From Microcaldota archaeon (GTDB lineage: Archaea; Micrarchaeota; Micrarchaeia; Micrarchaeales; Micrarchaeaceae), in the NCBI GenBank assembly GCA_021797495.1, contig JAJZZO010000018.1, forward strand, positions 42,101 to 106,100: a stretch of DNA of 64,000 nt, in the 5' to 3' direction. A program made the translations under genes and the position numbers. Below, piece by piece: positions 50,354 to 59,589 of the stretch. The notes under the pieces were generated by a model that was given only the letters and a program-made list of their open reading frames with translations, was not told where the DNA came from and ran no database searches. Positions within the stretch are counted from its first letter, which is position 1, and the number at the start of each line of letters is the position of its first letter.

Positions 50354-51652
50354 ATGCGACATGTTGCGCTGTTGGCAGCCCTTATGGTTCTCGTGCTGTT
50401 TTTGGGGCATTCCAATGCAGCTTCAGCTTCTCCCATAATAAGCTGCCCCCTTACGGGCCAGTCCGTGCCTCTCTCGCGAGCCGGGGTTTGCATAGAGAGT
50501 GCAATACCATTGGCTATAATAGGCCTGCTTGTTTCCTTTGCCATGGTGGCACTGTCGTTCATGTTGGGAAACGTCTTCCAGATAAGCTCTCTCAAAAACT
50601 GGTATCAGGGCGAGCTTTGGGAAACCGCGAAAACCGTAATACTTATAGTGATAATATTTGCCGTGCTCATAATAATCGGAGCCCTTGCCGTAGGCCTGAG
50701 CGGCAACAGCCCCGTATCATCTGTTCCCACATCAGGCTCTGCATTGAGCAATGCGGTGGGTGAAAACCTCAATGCGCTTTACTCTACAGCATTGAACTCG
50801 TATGTAACCCCGGATATGGTAATAATCAACGAATCGTACTACGGTCTTGAAGGCTTGGCTACCGGAGTTGGCGATCTCAAGAAAGCCTCGGTGTCTGAAT
50901 GGATCCCTATCCCGATACCCTTCGTGGGTTCATTGCAGTTCGGCGTCAAAGCCCCGGTCCTTGCAAGCTCTGTTATAGAATCCGATACGGCCACGCCAGG
51001 CGTCTCTTTCATAAAGGACATAATAACCATAGTGCTGATACCCGATTACATAGTCTTCAGCATACTGAGCGTAGACATATATTCGATAGTGGCTGCTGCT
51101 TTTGCGCTTTTCATACCTATAGGGATCGTATTTAGGGCGTTTCCCTTCCTTCGTGGCCTCGGCGGCTCCTTCATAGCAATAGGCATAGCAATAGGGCTCA
51201 TATTTCCAGCCCTGTTGGTGCTGTTCAACCTCCCGATACAGAATTACATAATGCCGTTGATTTTTAACCAGAGCCAGAGTGCGCAATACAAAAGTCCTTC
51301 ATTGCCCTGCAATTATCTCACGTTCAATTTCTTCGAAGACATAGTGTGCGGTCCTGCAAAGGTCGGTTTCGAGATATCTTCATTATACCTTATATCACCA
51401 CAAGCAGGTCACCCGCAATATGTCAATGCCTTTGATCACGGTTTTAATTCCGGGCTCGCATCTCTCTTCAACAATAACGGCGGTTCCATATACGCTCCAA
51501 TAAATTTCATAAACTTTTACGCGTATGCCGACATTTTGCAGTTCATACTTTTTATATTTGACATAGTAATAACTGTGGTTATCGCCGGTGCCATAGCCCA
51601 GCTTTTGGGAGGCAAGCTGAGCTTAGGCGTAGGCAAATTCAAGATTGCGTGA
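50354..51652 (+). CDS. VirB6/CedA-like polytopic protein, array member 1
   Basis: 432 residues. Signal peptide (1-22), then about six TM segments. Motif 1 after TM1 is LKNWYQGELWE (residues 80-90). A long external loop (about 113-225) follows, then motif 2, VFRAFPFLRGLGG (259-271), leading into a Gly-rich TM. A second Cys-containing external loop and a C-terminal TM with GGKLSLGVG complete it. Motifs 1 and 2 recur in the following genes. The topology resembles VirB6/TrbL channel proteins; identity is inferred. Its stop overlaps the next ATG (TGATG). Confidence 0.55.
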   Translation: MRHVALLAALMVLVLFLGHSNAASASPIISCPLTGQSVPLSRAGVCIESAIPLAIIGLLVSFAMVALSFMLGNVFQISSLKNWYQGELWETAKTVILIVIIFAVLIIIGALAVGLSGNSPVSSVPTSGSALSNAVGENLNALYSTALNSYVTPDMVIINESYYGLEGLATGVGDLKKASVSEWIPIPIPFVGSLQFGVKAPVLASSVIESDTATPGVSFIKDIITIVLIPDYIVFSILSVDIYSIVAAAFALFIPIGIVFRAFPFLRGLGGSFIAIGIAIGLIFPALLVLFNLPIQNYIMPLIFNQSQSAQYKSPSLPCNYLTFNFFEDIVCGPAKVGFEISSLYLISPQAGHPQYVNAFDHGFNSGLASLFNNNGGSIYAPINFINFYAYADILQFILFIFDIVITVVIAGAIAQLLGGKLSLGVGKFKIA

Positions 51653-52854
51653 TGTATATGATAATGCTGGCAACTACAACGGGCACTGCCGTAAACTATT
51701 GCCAGCTGTTCGGCGGTCCGGCCTCGCCATATATAAGCGGATGGCTTCCATTGACGTATGTGGTTATAGGTCTCGCCTTCGCGATTGTTGCAATATTGTA
51801 TATGGCAAGCAAGCTGGCTCCAACTTCAACAAGCAGCAAACTACGCGAGATTACAAAAGTTGAGATAACGCAAATAGTGTTGAGCATATTCATTGTGCTT
51901 ATACTGCTATACGTAACAACTACCGCATGCAGCATATCAAGTTCCCTCGGAGTCCAGGTATTGGGAAACGCTGGGGTTTCGACAAACAGCGGTATCAACC
52001 CGTTCCAGTATGCCGATTACTACATAGGGACACTGGCTTTAAACCACGGCATAAATCTTTTGGGGTACGTATACACGACATCCATAGGTTATGCCATAGA
52101 AGCGAGGGTAGTGACTGCGCTTTCTAAAGATTTAAGCCGCGAAACGAGCACCGGTGGCCAAATATCGTTTTCTGTATCCTATGACCATGACTTAGGTACG
52201 CTTTACGGCGCTCTGTCTGACGTATATTTCGACGCGCTTTCTCCAATACTTGTGATAACTATAGGTATGCTTTACCTTCAATATCTTGCCCTGCCGCTGC
52301 TAGAATTTACCGCATTTACTGTAATACTGCCTGTAGCTCTTCTGATACGCTTAATACCTTATGGCGGCGTAGGCCTTAAAACTGCGTCAAACGCAATCCT
52401 TGCAATAGCGATAGCGGCATACATAGTATATCCTTTAATGATCGCCTTTGACAGCTATATCGTATACTGGATATACAGCCCATCCCTGAATCCCGCATAC
52501 GGGTGTACGAATTGCCTGAATACTGCATACACCCTTCCCAGCATTCCATCAAGCTCTTTCTTGAGCTCAAGCGTTACGAAAAGTAGCAATCACGCGCTCG
52601 GGGATGTAAGCGGCGCCCTTGGGATTTCGGCTCCAGCAACCAACAACCTGCTCTCATCATCATTTTTCTCTTCGCTCACACTTAATCCCGAGCCAGCGGC
52701 AGCTTACATAACGCAGCAAATGTCCCAATTCATATTCGTCGCAGTTTTCCTGTTCGGCCTCAATCTCGCTGTAACGCTGGGTTTTGCAATGGGCCTTGCC
52801 AGGGGGCTCAATACTGGCGTAGAGGGTTCGGTATCATTCTGGGGTAGTCTATGA
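51652..52854 (+). CDS. VirB6/CedA-like polytopic protein, array member 2
   Basis: About 400 residues and six to seven TM segments; no clear signal peptide. Motif 1 is SKLREITKVEITQ (about 62-74), and motif 2 is the most divergent of the set: IRLIPYGGVGLKTASN, with R233 and P kept but TR and GG rearranged. The last external loop has a Cys pair (YGCTNCLN) and is Ser-rich. The final TM ends in LGFAMGLARGLNTGVEGS. Translation is coupled: the ATG overlaps the member 1 stop. It may have a specialised position in the complex. Confidence 0.5.
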   Translation: MYMIMLATTTGTAVNYCQLFGGPASPYISGWLPLTYVVIGLAFAIVAILYMASKLAPTSTSSKLREITKVEITQIVLSIFIVLILLYVTTTACSISSSLGVQVLGNAGVSTNSGINPFQYADYYIGTLALNHGINLLGYVYTTSIGYAIEARVVTALSKDLSRETSTGGQISFSVSYDHDLGTLYGALSDVYFDALSPILVITIGMLYLQYLALPLLEFTAFTVILPVALLIRLIPYGGVGLKTASNAILAIAIAAYIVYPLMIAFDSYIVYWIYSPSLNPAYGCTNCLNTAYTLPSIPSSSFLSSSVTKSSNHALGDVSGALGISAPATNNLLSSSFFSSLTLNPEPAAAYITQQMSQFIFVAVFLFGLNLAVTLGFAMGLARGLNTGVEGSVSFWGSL

Positions 52855-54347
52855 TCGCATCAACATTTTTATCCATTGTGCTTCCGGTCATGTCTATTGC
52901 AGGGTATAATTCAATATCCACGGAAATGTTCCCGATAATAGCTATAGCGTTATTCATAGATGCGGCCATAGTGGGCTTATGGTACTTTGCCGGGGCCATA
53001 CTGAACAATAACAGGGTCAAGTCAAACGCCATGGGCGAATTTTATCAGGTCTTCGGAACCGCCGTGCTGGTTGTGGTTCTAACCGGCATATTGGTAATAT
53101 TCGCAAGCACGTTCTATTCCGTGACGTCTTCCACGTCGCTCATGTCTCCGTCTACGATATTTAACATGTGCAAAGGCATAAACACTACATCACAGCTTAC
53201 AATACTAAACTCCTCTTTGTCCCAAACCGGCTCATCGCTGCTTTACTCATCGGGCTCTTCCGGATTCCCAGGCTTCTGCCAACTGGTAAAGCCAAAAAGT
53301 TCTCCATCCCTTACGGAAAGGATCGATTATCCGCTTGCAGCATCAGGTGTCATATTGGCCAACGTCACAAATCAAACAGCTACAAACCTAAACTCGTTTT
53401 TCGTATTTGATTCGTACATAGGCTTCCAGGAAAAACTTTCACCGACGTTTGCCATATGCATCGACCCTCCTGGTTTTTTCGGTGTAGTTCTGAATTGTCT
53501 ATTTCCCACGCCTATAGAACCAGACTTATTAATACAGTATTCAATCACGCCGTTTGCTGGGTATGCCATGATATACAAATCACTTGCCGCTCTCGGCGAT
53601 TTGCTTACCGCCGCGTTTGAATCCTTCGTGGCCCAGCTCACGCTCTCAGCAATATTCATTTACCTATGGCCTTACATGCTGTTCTCCGGAATAATATTAA
53701 GGGCAACTCCGTTCACTAGAAAAATTGGAGGCCTTTTAATCGCAATAGCGGTAGGCGGTATATTGTTCTTCCCGCTAATATTCTCGATAGAATATCTTTC
53801 GCTAGCTCACGGTCTCGGCCCTGCATTGGGTTATACCCCTGGAAACGCCCTAACGCTAACTCCTGGGTCATATTCCGCAAACGACATAGGCAATTATTAT
53901 GGTTTTGGCAACATTTTTACCAATAGCACCTATTTCATACCAAACAGCACAGGGGAACCGTATGTAACCAATTTCTTTATAATGCCAAATATAAGCGCCA
54001 TAGCGATATACGGCGGCTGTTGGCCCCATAATGGCGATATATTCGAAACCGAACAAGTTGACACACAGCACCTGTTGATACCTTTTGTTGTCGTTATCCA
54101 TTCAATAATAGCTTTCGCAAACCACAATCCGACTCCGCCCTCTGGTACTTTCGGCATCCCGTATATCTGCAATTCTACCCAGGCGCTCAACACAAATTAT
54201 CTGATGGTGAGAGCGTATGGGGTGTTCGGCATCACCGCATATTTCATCCCTATAATAAACATAATAATAGTGCTTACCGCAATAATAGGTCTCTCCGGTC
54301 TTTTGGGAGGAGATACCTCGTTGGCAGGATTATCTAGGTTGGTATGA
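52851..54347 (+). CDS. VirB6/CedA-like polytopic protein, array member 3
   Basis: 498 residues. N-terminal TM segments, motif 1 NNRVKSNAMGEFYQ (about 53-66), and a large external region (about 90-230) with several Cys and sequons. Motif 2, ILRATPFTRKIGG (283-294), runs into the Gly-rich TM IAIAVGGILFFPLIFSIE. A further 130-residue external loop with Cys (GGCWPHNG, YICNST) precedes the last TM. ATGA overlap with member 2. It is the clearest member for motif 2. The two large Cys-containing loops suggest a structured outer face. Confidence 0.55.
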   Translation: MIASTFLSIVLPVMSIAGYNSISTEMFPIIAIALFIDAAIVGLWYFAGAILNNNRVKSNAMGEFYQVFGTAVLVVVLTGILVIFASTFYSVTSSTSLMSPSTIFNMCKGINTTSQLTILNSSLSQTGSSLLYSSGSSGFPGFCQLVKPKSSPSLTERIDYPLAASGVILANVTNQTATNLNSFFVFDSYIGFQEKLSPTFAICIDPPGFFGVVLNCLFPTPIEPDLLIQYSITPFAGYAMIYKSLAALGDLLTAAFESFVAQLTLSAIFIYLWPYMLFSGIILRATPFTRKIGGLLIAIAVGGILFFPLIFSIEYLSLAHGLGPALGYTPGNALTLTPGSYSANDIGNYYGFGNIFTNSTYFIPNSTGEPYVTNFFIMPNISAIAIYGGCWPHNGDIFETEQVDTQHLLIPFVVVIHSIIAFANHNPTPPSGTFGIPYICNSTQALNTNYLMVRAYGVFGITAYFIPIINIIIVLTAIIGLSGLLGGDTSLAGLSRLV

Positions 54348-55444
54348 TGGCTTCGATAAAACGCAGTAACGTTGCAAGGCATTTGTCCGTTATAGCCATG
54401 CTTTTAATCATGCTTGCCTTCCTTCCTGGGTACGCCCACGCAGCCGGATCTGGATATTCCAATGAGTCTGCAAGTTTCTGTTCTGGGATAATACAAAAAA
54501 CAACAACCATAACATCCGGGAATCTTCTTTCCAGCAGCACATTCGTCATATCGATAGGTTTAGTGGCTCTAATGTTCGCCATAGTGGGCTTTACATATGC
54601 TATTGGGTATGCCTTCGGCATAGGGCCTCTGCTCAACTTTTCCAAAACGGAGCTTGGCGAGATAGGCATCACGCTGATAATAATAATCGTTCTGCTGGGT
54701 ACGATGGCGGCGATAACCGGAGGTACATCTCCAGGCCGCATATTCTCAAACTACAACTTTTATGGCATTTTCAACAAGGATTGCTACGTGATGACTCTTA
54801 CCGCTTTGAATACGACGTCGGATTTCAGGGGCATTGCCATAACTCAGGATATCTTCAGCCTTATGTCCAGTACGAAGGTTTCCATAGACCCGAATTACTT
54901 TGGCTTCTCTATGTTTCCGTTTGTGGGTCTCACCGTAATAAACCAGATAATAAAAATGATGATGGAATTCACGGGAATAATAATAGCTTTGTTCTTCGGC
55001 ATTTCAATATTCCTGGCAATAATATACGGGCTATTCCCGATATTCCTTTACGTAGGCATAGTTTTAAGGACAATACCATGGACAAGGGCCGCCGGCGGCG
55101 CGTTTTTGGGTCTGTTCATTGGTTTTTACATACTGCTGCCGTTGTTGATAGGCTTTGTGGCAACCGCCTCTTTTGTAAGCTTGCCCCCAGTGTCATTCCC
55201 AGCCACTTCGCTGTTCACCATTTCGTCAGTCCTTAATCCCATAGCCAGCCTTACTGGACTTGCGTCGTTGGTAAACAGCAACATGATTATACTGTTTATA
55301 GAAGGAGTGGTAGCTCCAAGCATATACGTCATAATCGGCGTTGTAATATCTATAATACTGTCATTGGACTTTGCCGAGACGATGGGAGATTATCTGGGGG
55401 CTCCGAGCCTGTCGAGCAGTCATGCCCTTAAGGGACTAGTGTGA
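54344..55444 (+). CDS. VirB6/CedA-like polytopic protein, array member 4
   Basis: 366 residues. Signal peptide (about 12-34, ending AHA), motif 1 LLNFSKTELGEI (96-107), a short loop with DCYVM, then motif 2 VLRTIPWTRAAGG (240-252) and a hydrophobic TM with FIGFYILLPLLIGF. The C-terminal TM ends LDFAETMGDYLGAP. It has a shorter last external loop than members 1 and 3. ATGA overlap with member 3, with GGTTGGT just upstream. Together with members 1 and 5 it has a cleavable signal sequence, so topology is N-out after processing. Confidence 0.55.
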   Translation: MMASIKRSNVARHLSVIAMLLIMLAFLPGYAHAAGSGYSNESASFCSGIIQKTTTITSGNLLSSSTFVISIGLVALMFAIVGFTYAIGYAFGIGPLLNFSKTELGEIGITLIIIIVLLGTMAAITGGTSPGRIFSNYNFYGIFNKDCYVMTLTALNTTSDFRGIAITQDIFSLMSSTKVSIDPNYFGFSMFPFVGLTVINQIIKMMMEFTGIIIALFFGISIFLAIIYGLFPIFLYVGIVLRTIPWTRAAGGAFLGLFIGFYILLPLLIGFVATASFVSLPPVSFPATSLFTISSVLNPIASLTGLASLVNSNMIILFIEGVVAPSIYVIIGVVISIILSLDFAETMGDYLGAPSLSSSHALKGLV

Positions 55445-55448
55445 TGAA

Positions 55449-56576
55449 ATGCGTGCGGCATCAATCTTTATGACTATTTTGCTTTTGGTGCTAGCATTGC
55501 CAATCGCTTATGGCGCTTCCGCATCGCCGCTTCTGCCTAATGCATTGGGAGTCAACGGCCTTCAGGCATATGCCTTGAGCCATTACCAGTTCGTCAAATC
55601 CCTCTCTTCGCAGGCCTTCAGCTCCCCGTTGCTTACCAGCATAACACCTCCGGTTGTAGACATGGGACTTGCGTTCATAGTAGTCATTATGGTCATATCG
55701 ATAGCGGCATTCATCTACATACTTGCAAGCATAATAAACAGCTCGAACGCCAAGAATTGGGCAAAGATACAGATATACGAAGCACTTCTTTCTATGCTTT
55801 TGTTGATGATATTCCTTGGCATATTCTATTTATTCCTTACAAATCCTTCGGGTTCATACTCGTCCGTGGGACTTCTTCCAAACGAGTGCAGCACCCCGAG
55901 TATAAATACTCTATTTAACCTATCCGCATGCGATATCGGCACATTTTCAAACAATGCGCTCGGATATTTTGATCTTATGTCTGTTGTCGCCCTTGCTTCA
56001 GGCGGCGCACCCGGGATAGGTGTAAAGTTTAGTCCAATGACCGGTTTCGGGATTTCCATGAAACTCGATAGCGTAATGCCTGACGGCATAGAAGGCATGC
56101 TTGGTACCGGTCTTTCGGCATTGATATTTTTCCTTGTACTGAATAACCTCCAATTGATACTGGTATCGGGATCGATATTGTTTTTGACATTCTTCATTAC
56201 GCTAGGAGTGTTTGCAAGGCTGTTCGGCATAACGCGCACATTCGGAGGGGCTATGATAGCCTTCGGTATAGGTCTCGGCGTCATATACCCGTTGCTTATA
56301 AGCATTACTTACGGTTTTATAGATGTGAAAATGATTTCCGCATCTACCGCGTTTAGCGCTGCACCATTTGCCATTGCAGACATGATGACATTCATATATG
56401 GGAGCAGTTTGCCTTTTCTTCCAACACAAATAGTGTTGGGACTGGGTTATGTCGTTGCGGGATTGACGTTCATACCGTTCATAAATTTCATAATACTCGA
56501 CGCCTTCATCGTAGACTTTTCGAAGGCGGTAGGTGAAAAGGTAAGCTTTATGGCTTTGCTTTCAAATTTCATATAG
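55449..56576 (+). CDS. VirB6/CedA-like polytopic protein, array member 5
   Basis: 375 residues. Signal peptide (1-23, YGASAS), an external segment (about 25-70), TM1, then motif 1 NAKNWAKIQIYEA (100-112). The middle loop has two Cys (NECST, SACDIG). Motif 2 is FARLFGITRTFGG (255-267), with Gly in place of the proline, followed by IAFGIGLGVIYPLLISI. The last TMs end with VVAGLTFIPFINFIILDAF. It starts 5 nt after the member 4 stop with a GTGAT motif; five of the six genes are spaced this tightly, so the array is one transcription unit. Confidence 0.55.
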   Translation: MRAASIFMTILLLVLALPIAYGASASPLLPNALGVNGLQAYALSHYQFVKSLSSQAFSSPLLTSITPPVVDMGLAFIVVIMVISIAAFIYILASIINSSNAKNWAKIQIYEALLSMLLLMIFLGIFYLFLTNPSGSYSSVGLLPNECSTPSINTLFNLSACDIGTFSNNALGYFDLMSVVALASGGAPGIGVKFSPMTGFGISMKLDSVMPDGIEGMLGTGLSALIFFLVLNNLQLILVSGSILFLTFFITLGVFARLFGITRTFGGAMIAFGIGLGVIYPLLISITYGFIDVKMISASTAFSAAPFAIADMMTFIYGSSLPFLPTQIVLGLGYVVAGLTFIPFINFIILDAFIVDFSKAVGEKVSFMALLSNFI

Positions 56577-56586
56577 GTGCACACCA

Positions 56587-58200
56587 TTGGATAATTCGAA
56601 AAAGGCAAGGATAATAGCAATATACTCAATCATGCTGTTAGTAATAGCAGCATACGCCCTGTATTCCGCACATCCGGCCCAGCCGCAGAATGCAATAAGC
56701 AATGCTAACCTTAAAATAGCAAATTATTCCGCCAGTGTTTCTTACTCTCTAGTCTACAGTGCACCGAACCTCAAGGATCCGGTGATGGCTACTAGTCTAC
56801 CCGTTTGTAACGCTAATGAAGAGAATTTTGTTTGTAGTGATGGCGTCGCTAAACTGGTATGCTCTAAATGCCCGTCAGGCACGTCTAAAATAACTGTAAC
56901 ACCAAGTTGTGCGCATATAACCGGGGGCTCATATTATGAGTGCAAATCCAAATCAACATCAACATCTACATCTACTACATCTACAATCAAAACCTCTACA
57001 TCAACCTCCACAACCTCTACATCAACGACTTCGACGGCATTTTACTCCTGTGATCAATGCGTTAAACCAACGACGGGCTTCACCTGCGCCTCAAACTGCA
57101 AGTATCAAAGCAGCGGCCCTGTCAACGGCTGCCCGTCAGGTTATATCGCTTGTTCTCCATCGTCCACTGCGCCAAAATTGCAGTGCGGCTTCCTGCCTCC
57201 ACGCCTCGCGCAATCGATAAGCTCAGCGGAACCTTGGTATTGCCCTATAAACCAGTCGCTTTATCTGTCGTGGGCTGGCGATATACCCATTGCGCTCATA
57301 GTCGTAATGATTGCATTCCTTATAGCTGGAGGCATATTCATGGTTGGCGCCGGAATAAAAGACAATAGGATAAGAAACTTCGGCATAGGGGAGCTGTACG
57401 AGGCTGTGGCAAGCGCTATAATGGTTGCTTTATTCGTGTACTTGAGTGCGGTTATATTCGGTTTGATACCAGGGATATTTGTCGGTGCGATAAATCCCTA
57501 TGCATTGTCTCTGCACTTGATAACAACTACGATAAACTCTGCGGAAAATGTATATACCGGACTTTTCCATGTGTACGATTATGACATGTACCTAACCACG
57601 CTATCGGTAAATGTTGGCTCTCCCTTATATCCACAGTTCAGCATAACCAATGATGTGATAGATCTTTCGTTGCTGCCCTTGACCATATACTTCATAGAGC
57701 CAACATACATAGTGTCTGGATTCATATATGACGGTATAATGGCTCTTTACGCAGAGTACTATCTGATAGTGTTTTTTGCGGTGGCGGCAATCCCCGTCTT
57801 CCTGATACCTGGGATAATACTTCGCGTGCTGCTACCGACGAGAGCGCTTGGCGGCATACTGATAGCGTTAGCCGCAGGCTTTTATTTCGTTATGCCATTG
57901 CTTTTTGCAGTGGCTTTCTACTTCACCGCACCGCATATGGCCACGCAGCTCAATAACGCTGCCGCATTGCTGAACAGGTACGGTGCGGGCAAGGGCGCCT
58001 ACAACAATGCGATTACTCCAACAAGCCCCATCGTAACCGAGCTTTCCGGCATAGAAAGCTCATTGAACAGCTTCTGGCTCCTAATACTCTTCTATCCTGC
58101 ATTGATAAGCGCGGTAACATACGCATTTGTGGTGCAGTTGGCAAGCTTCATAGGCGGAACAGCGCGTATGAGCAGCAGGGCCCGTGCAAAATTCATATAG
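56587..58200 (+). CDS. VirB6/CedA-like protein with Cys-rich, Ser/Thr-rich ectodomain, array member 6
   Basis: 537 residues, the largest of the array. An N-terminal TM (about 9-27) is followed by a 200-residue ectodomain with at least ten Cys (VCNAN, FVCSD, LVCSKC, SCAH, YECKS, SCDQC, FTCASNC and more). A Ser/Thr-only linker (about 122-148) divides it. Then come TMs with motif 1 NRIRNFGIGELYEA (260-273) and motif 2 ILRVLLPTRALGG (411-423). The ectodomain is unique to this member and could be a surface tip or adhesion element. TTG start with GGTG 7 nt upstream, 10 nt after the member 5 stop. Confidence 0.55.
   Translation: MDNSKKARIIAIYSIMLLVIAAYALYSAHPAQPQNAISNANLKIANYSASVSYSLVYSAPNLKDPVMATSLPVCNANEENFVCSDGVAKLVCSKCPSGTSKITVTPSCAHITGGSYYECKSKSTSTSTSTTSTIKTSTSTSTTSTSTTSTAFYSCDQCVKPTTGFTCASNCKYQSSGPVNGCPSGYIACSPSSTAPKLQCGFLPPRLAQSISSAEPWYCPINQSLYLSWAGDIPIALIVVMIAFLIAGGIFMVGAGIKDNRIRNFGIGELYEAVASAIMVALFVYLSAVIFGLIPGIFVGAINPYALSLHLITTTINSAENVYTGLFHVYDYDMYLTTLSVNVGSPLYPQFSITNDVIDLSLLPLTIYFIEPTYIVSGFIYDGIMALYAEYYLIVFFAVAAIPVFLIPGIILRVLLPTRALGGILIALAAGFYFVMPLLFAVAFYFTAPHMATQLNNAAALLNRYGAGKGAYNNAITPTSPIVTELSGIESSLNSFWLLILFYPALISAVTYAFVVQLASFIGGTARMSSRARAKFI
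56952..57036 (+). repeat. Trinucleotide-like ACATCT/CAACCT tract encoding Ser/Thr linker
   Basis: Short imperfect repeats of ACATCTACA and CAACCTCTAC encode a Ser/Thr linker within array member 6. Such tracts slip readily, so linker length may vary between strains. Confidence 0.7.
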
Positions 58201-58348
58201 CGTCAGAGGTATTTAGTTATGCAAATGGATTATAAGTAAATTTATAAATTCATAGTGGGAAAACCCCATTTTTTAAAGGTGAGATGAGAGTAAACGCAAC
58301 AATAAAAAGCATATAAATGTTAATGGCGTAATCACTATGGTCATCTTA

Positions 58349-59572
58349 ATGAAAACAGCACATAAATATCGTGCATACCCTTCAAAGGAAGAGCTAGAAA
58401 TACTGAACAGGCAGATGTTTCTCTCAAAGGAACTATACAACCTCCTTCTCGAAAAGTCAAAGGAGTATTACAAAAACACAAAAAAGACGCTTACACAATA
58501 CAGAATGAATGTATGGCTTACGCAGATAAAGAAGGAAAGCCCGGAATTCAACGAAATATATTCGCAAGCGCTTCAGAATGTATCAAAAAGAATATCCGAT
58601 GCATATAAATCGTTCTTTCGAAGGTGCAAGGAAAAGAAACTGGGAAAGAAGATACAGGCAGGTTTTCCAAGACATAAAAAGTTTGTTTCCTCATTGACAT
58701 ACCCGCAATCGGGATTTAAAATAGAAAGGAAAAGAGTAGAACTCTCGAAAATAGGCCGAATAAACTTCGTCAATCACAGAGATATAGAAGACAAAATAAA
58801 GACCTGCAGCATAAAGAAGACAAAATCAGACGAATGGTATATCACGTTTTCTGTTGAGAAAGAGGATAAACCATTTGTATCAAACGGCAAGGAAAAGATA
58901 GGGTTGGATTTGGGATTAACGGATTATGCGACACTCTCAAACGGTCAGAAGATAGAAAATCCAAGAATATTGAATAAGCATATCAAAAGGTTAAAAAGGA
59001 AACAGAGAAAAATATCCTCGAAAGTAAAGGGCTCGCAGAACAGGAAAAAGGCAGTAAAGAGATTTGCAAGGTATTCGGAACACATTTCAAGAATAAGAGA
59101 AGACAGTCTGCACAAACTTTCATATGTCCTCGTACATTCATACTCGTTTATCGCACACGAAAACCTGCAGATACAGAATATGCAGAAAAACCACAGATAT
59201 GCGAGAAGCATAGGCGATGCTTCTTGGGGAACCCTGATATCATTCGCTCACTACAAGGCTGGAAGTGCTGGTTGTGAAACGGTTGGTGTCAACCCAAGAG
59301 ATTCGACGCAGGAATGCAGCAGATGTCATAACATAAAGAAGGGTAGTGAAAAACTGACGCTAACGGACAGGCTCTACCACTGCAATAACTGCGGACTAAC
59401 AATGGGCAGAGATGAAAATTCAGGAATAGTAATAAAGAAAAGGGGACTGGATAAATCCATTCCAACTACCTCTGGACAAGGGGAAAGTCACGCCTTTGGA
59501 GATATTGTAAGACCTCAATTACAGGAGGCAGATGTCGGTGAATTAGGAACTATACGTGGTGTTTCAAGATGA
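58349..59572 (+). CDS. tnpB: TnpB RNA-guided nuclease (IS605 OrfB)
   Basis: About 407 residues, full length. The split RuvC residues are present: D187 in GLDLGLTDYA, E271 in AHENLQIQNM and D355 in GRDENSG. The zinc finger CSRC ... CNNC lies between the second and third, and the DST motif (PRDSTQECS) before it. TnpB is the RNA-guided DNA endonuclease ancestral to Cas12. No tnpA transposase is adjacent, so the element is non-autonomous. Its 3' end would also encode the omega RNA. A TATA at 58309-58319 precedes it. The alternative ATG is four codons upstream at 58337. Confidence 0.92.
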   Translation: MKTAHKYRAYPSKEELEILNRQMFLSKELYNLLLEKSKEYYKNTKKTLTQYRMNVWLTQIKKESPEFNEIYSQALQNVSKRISDAYKSFFRRCKEKKLGKKIQAGFPRHKKFVSSLTYPQSGFKIERKRVELSKIGRINFVNHRDIEDKIKTCSIKKTKSDEWYITFSVEKEDKPFVSNGKEKIGLDLGLTDYATLSNGQKIENPRILNKHIKRLKRKQRKISSKVKGSQNRKKAVKRFARYSEHISRIREDSLHKLSYVLVHSYSFIAHENLQIQNMQKNHRYARSIGDASWGTLISFAHYKAGSAGCETVGVNPRDSTQECSRCHNIKKGSEKLTLTDRLYHCNNCGLTMGRDENSGIVIKKRGLDKSIPTTSGQGESHAFGDIVRPQLQEADVGELGTIRGVSR

Positions 59573-59589
59573 TAAATCAAAAACGCCAC

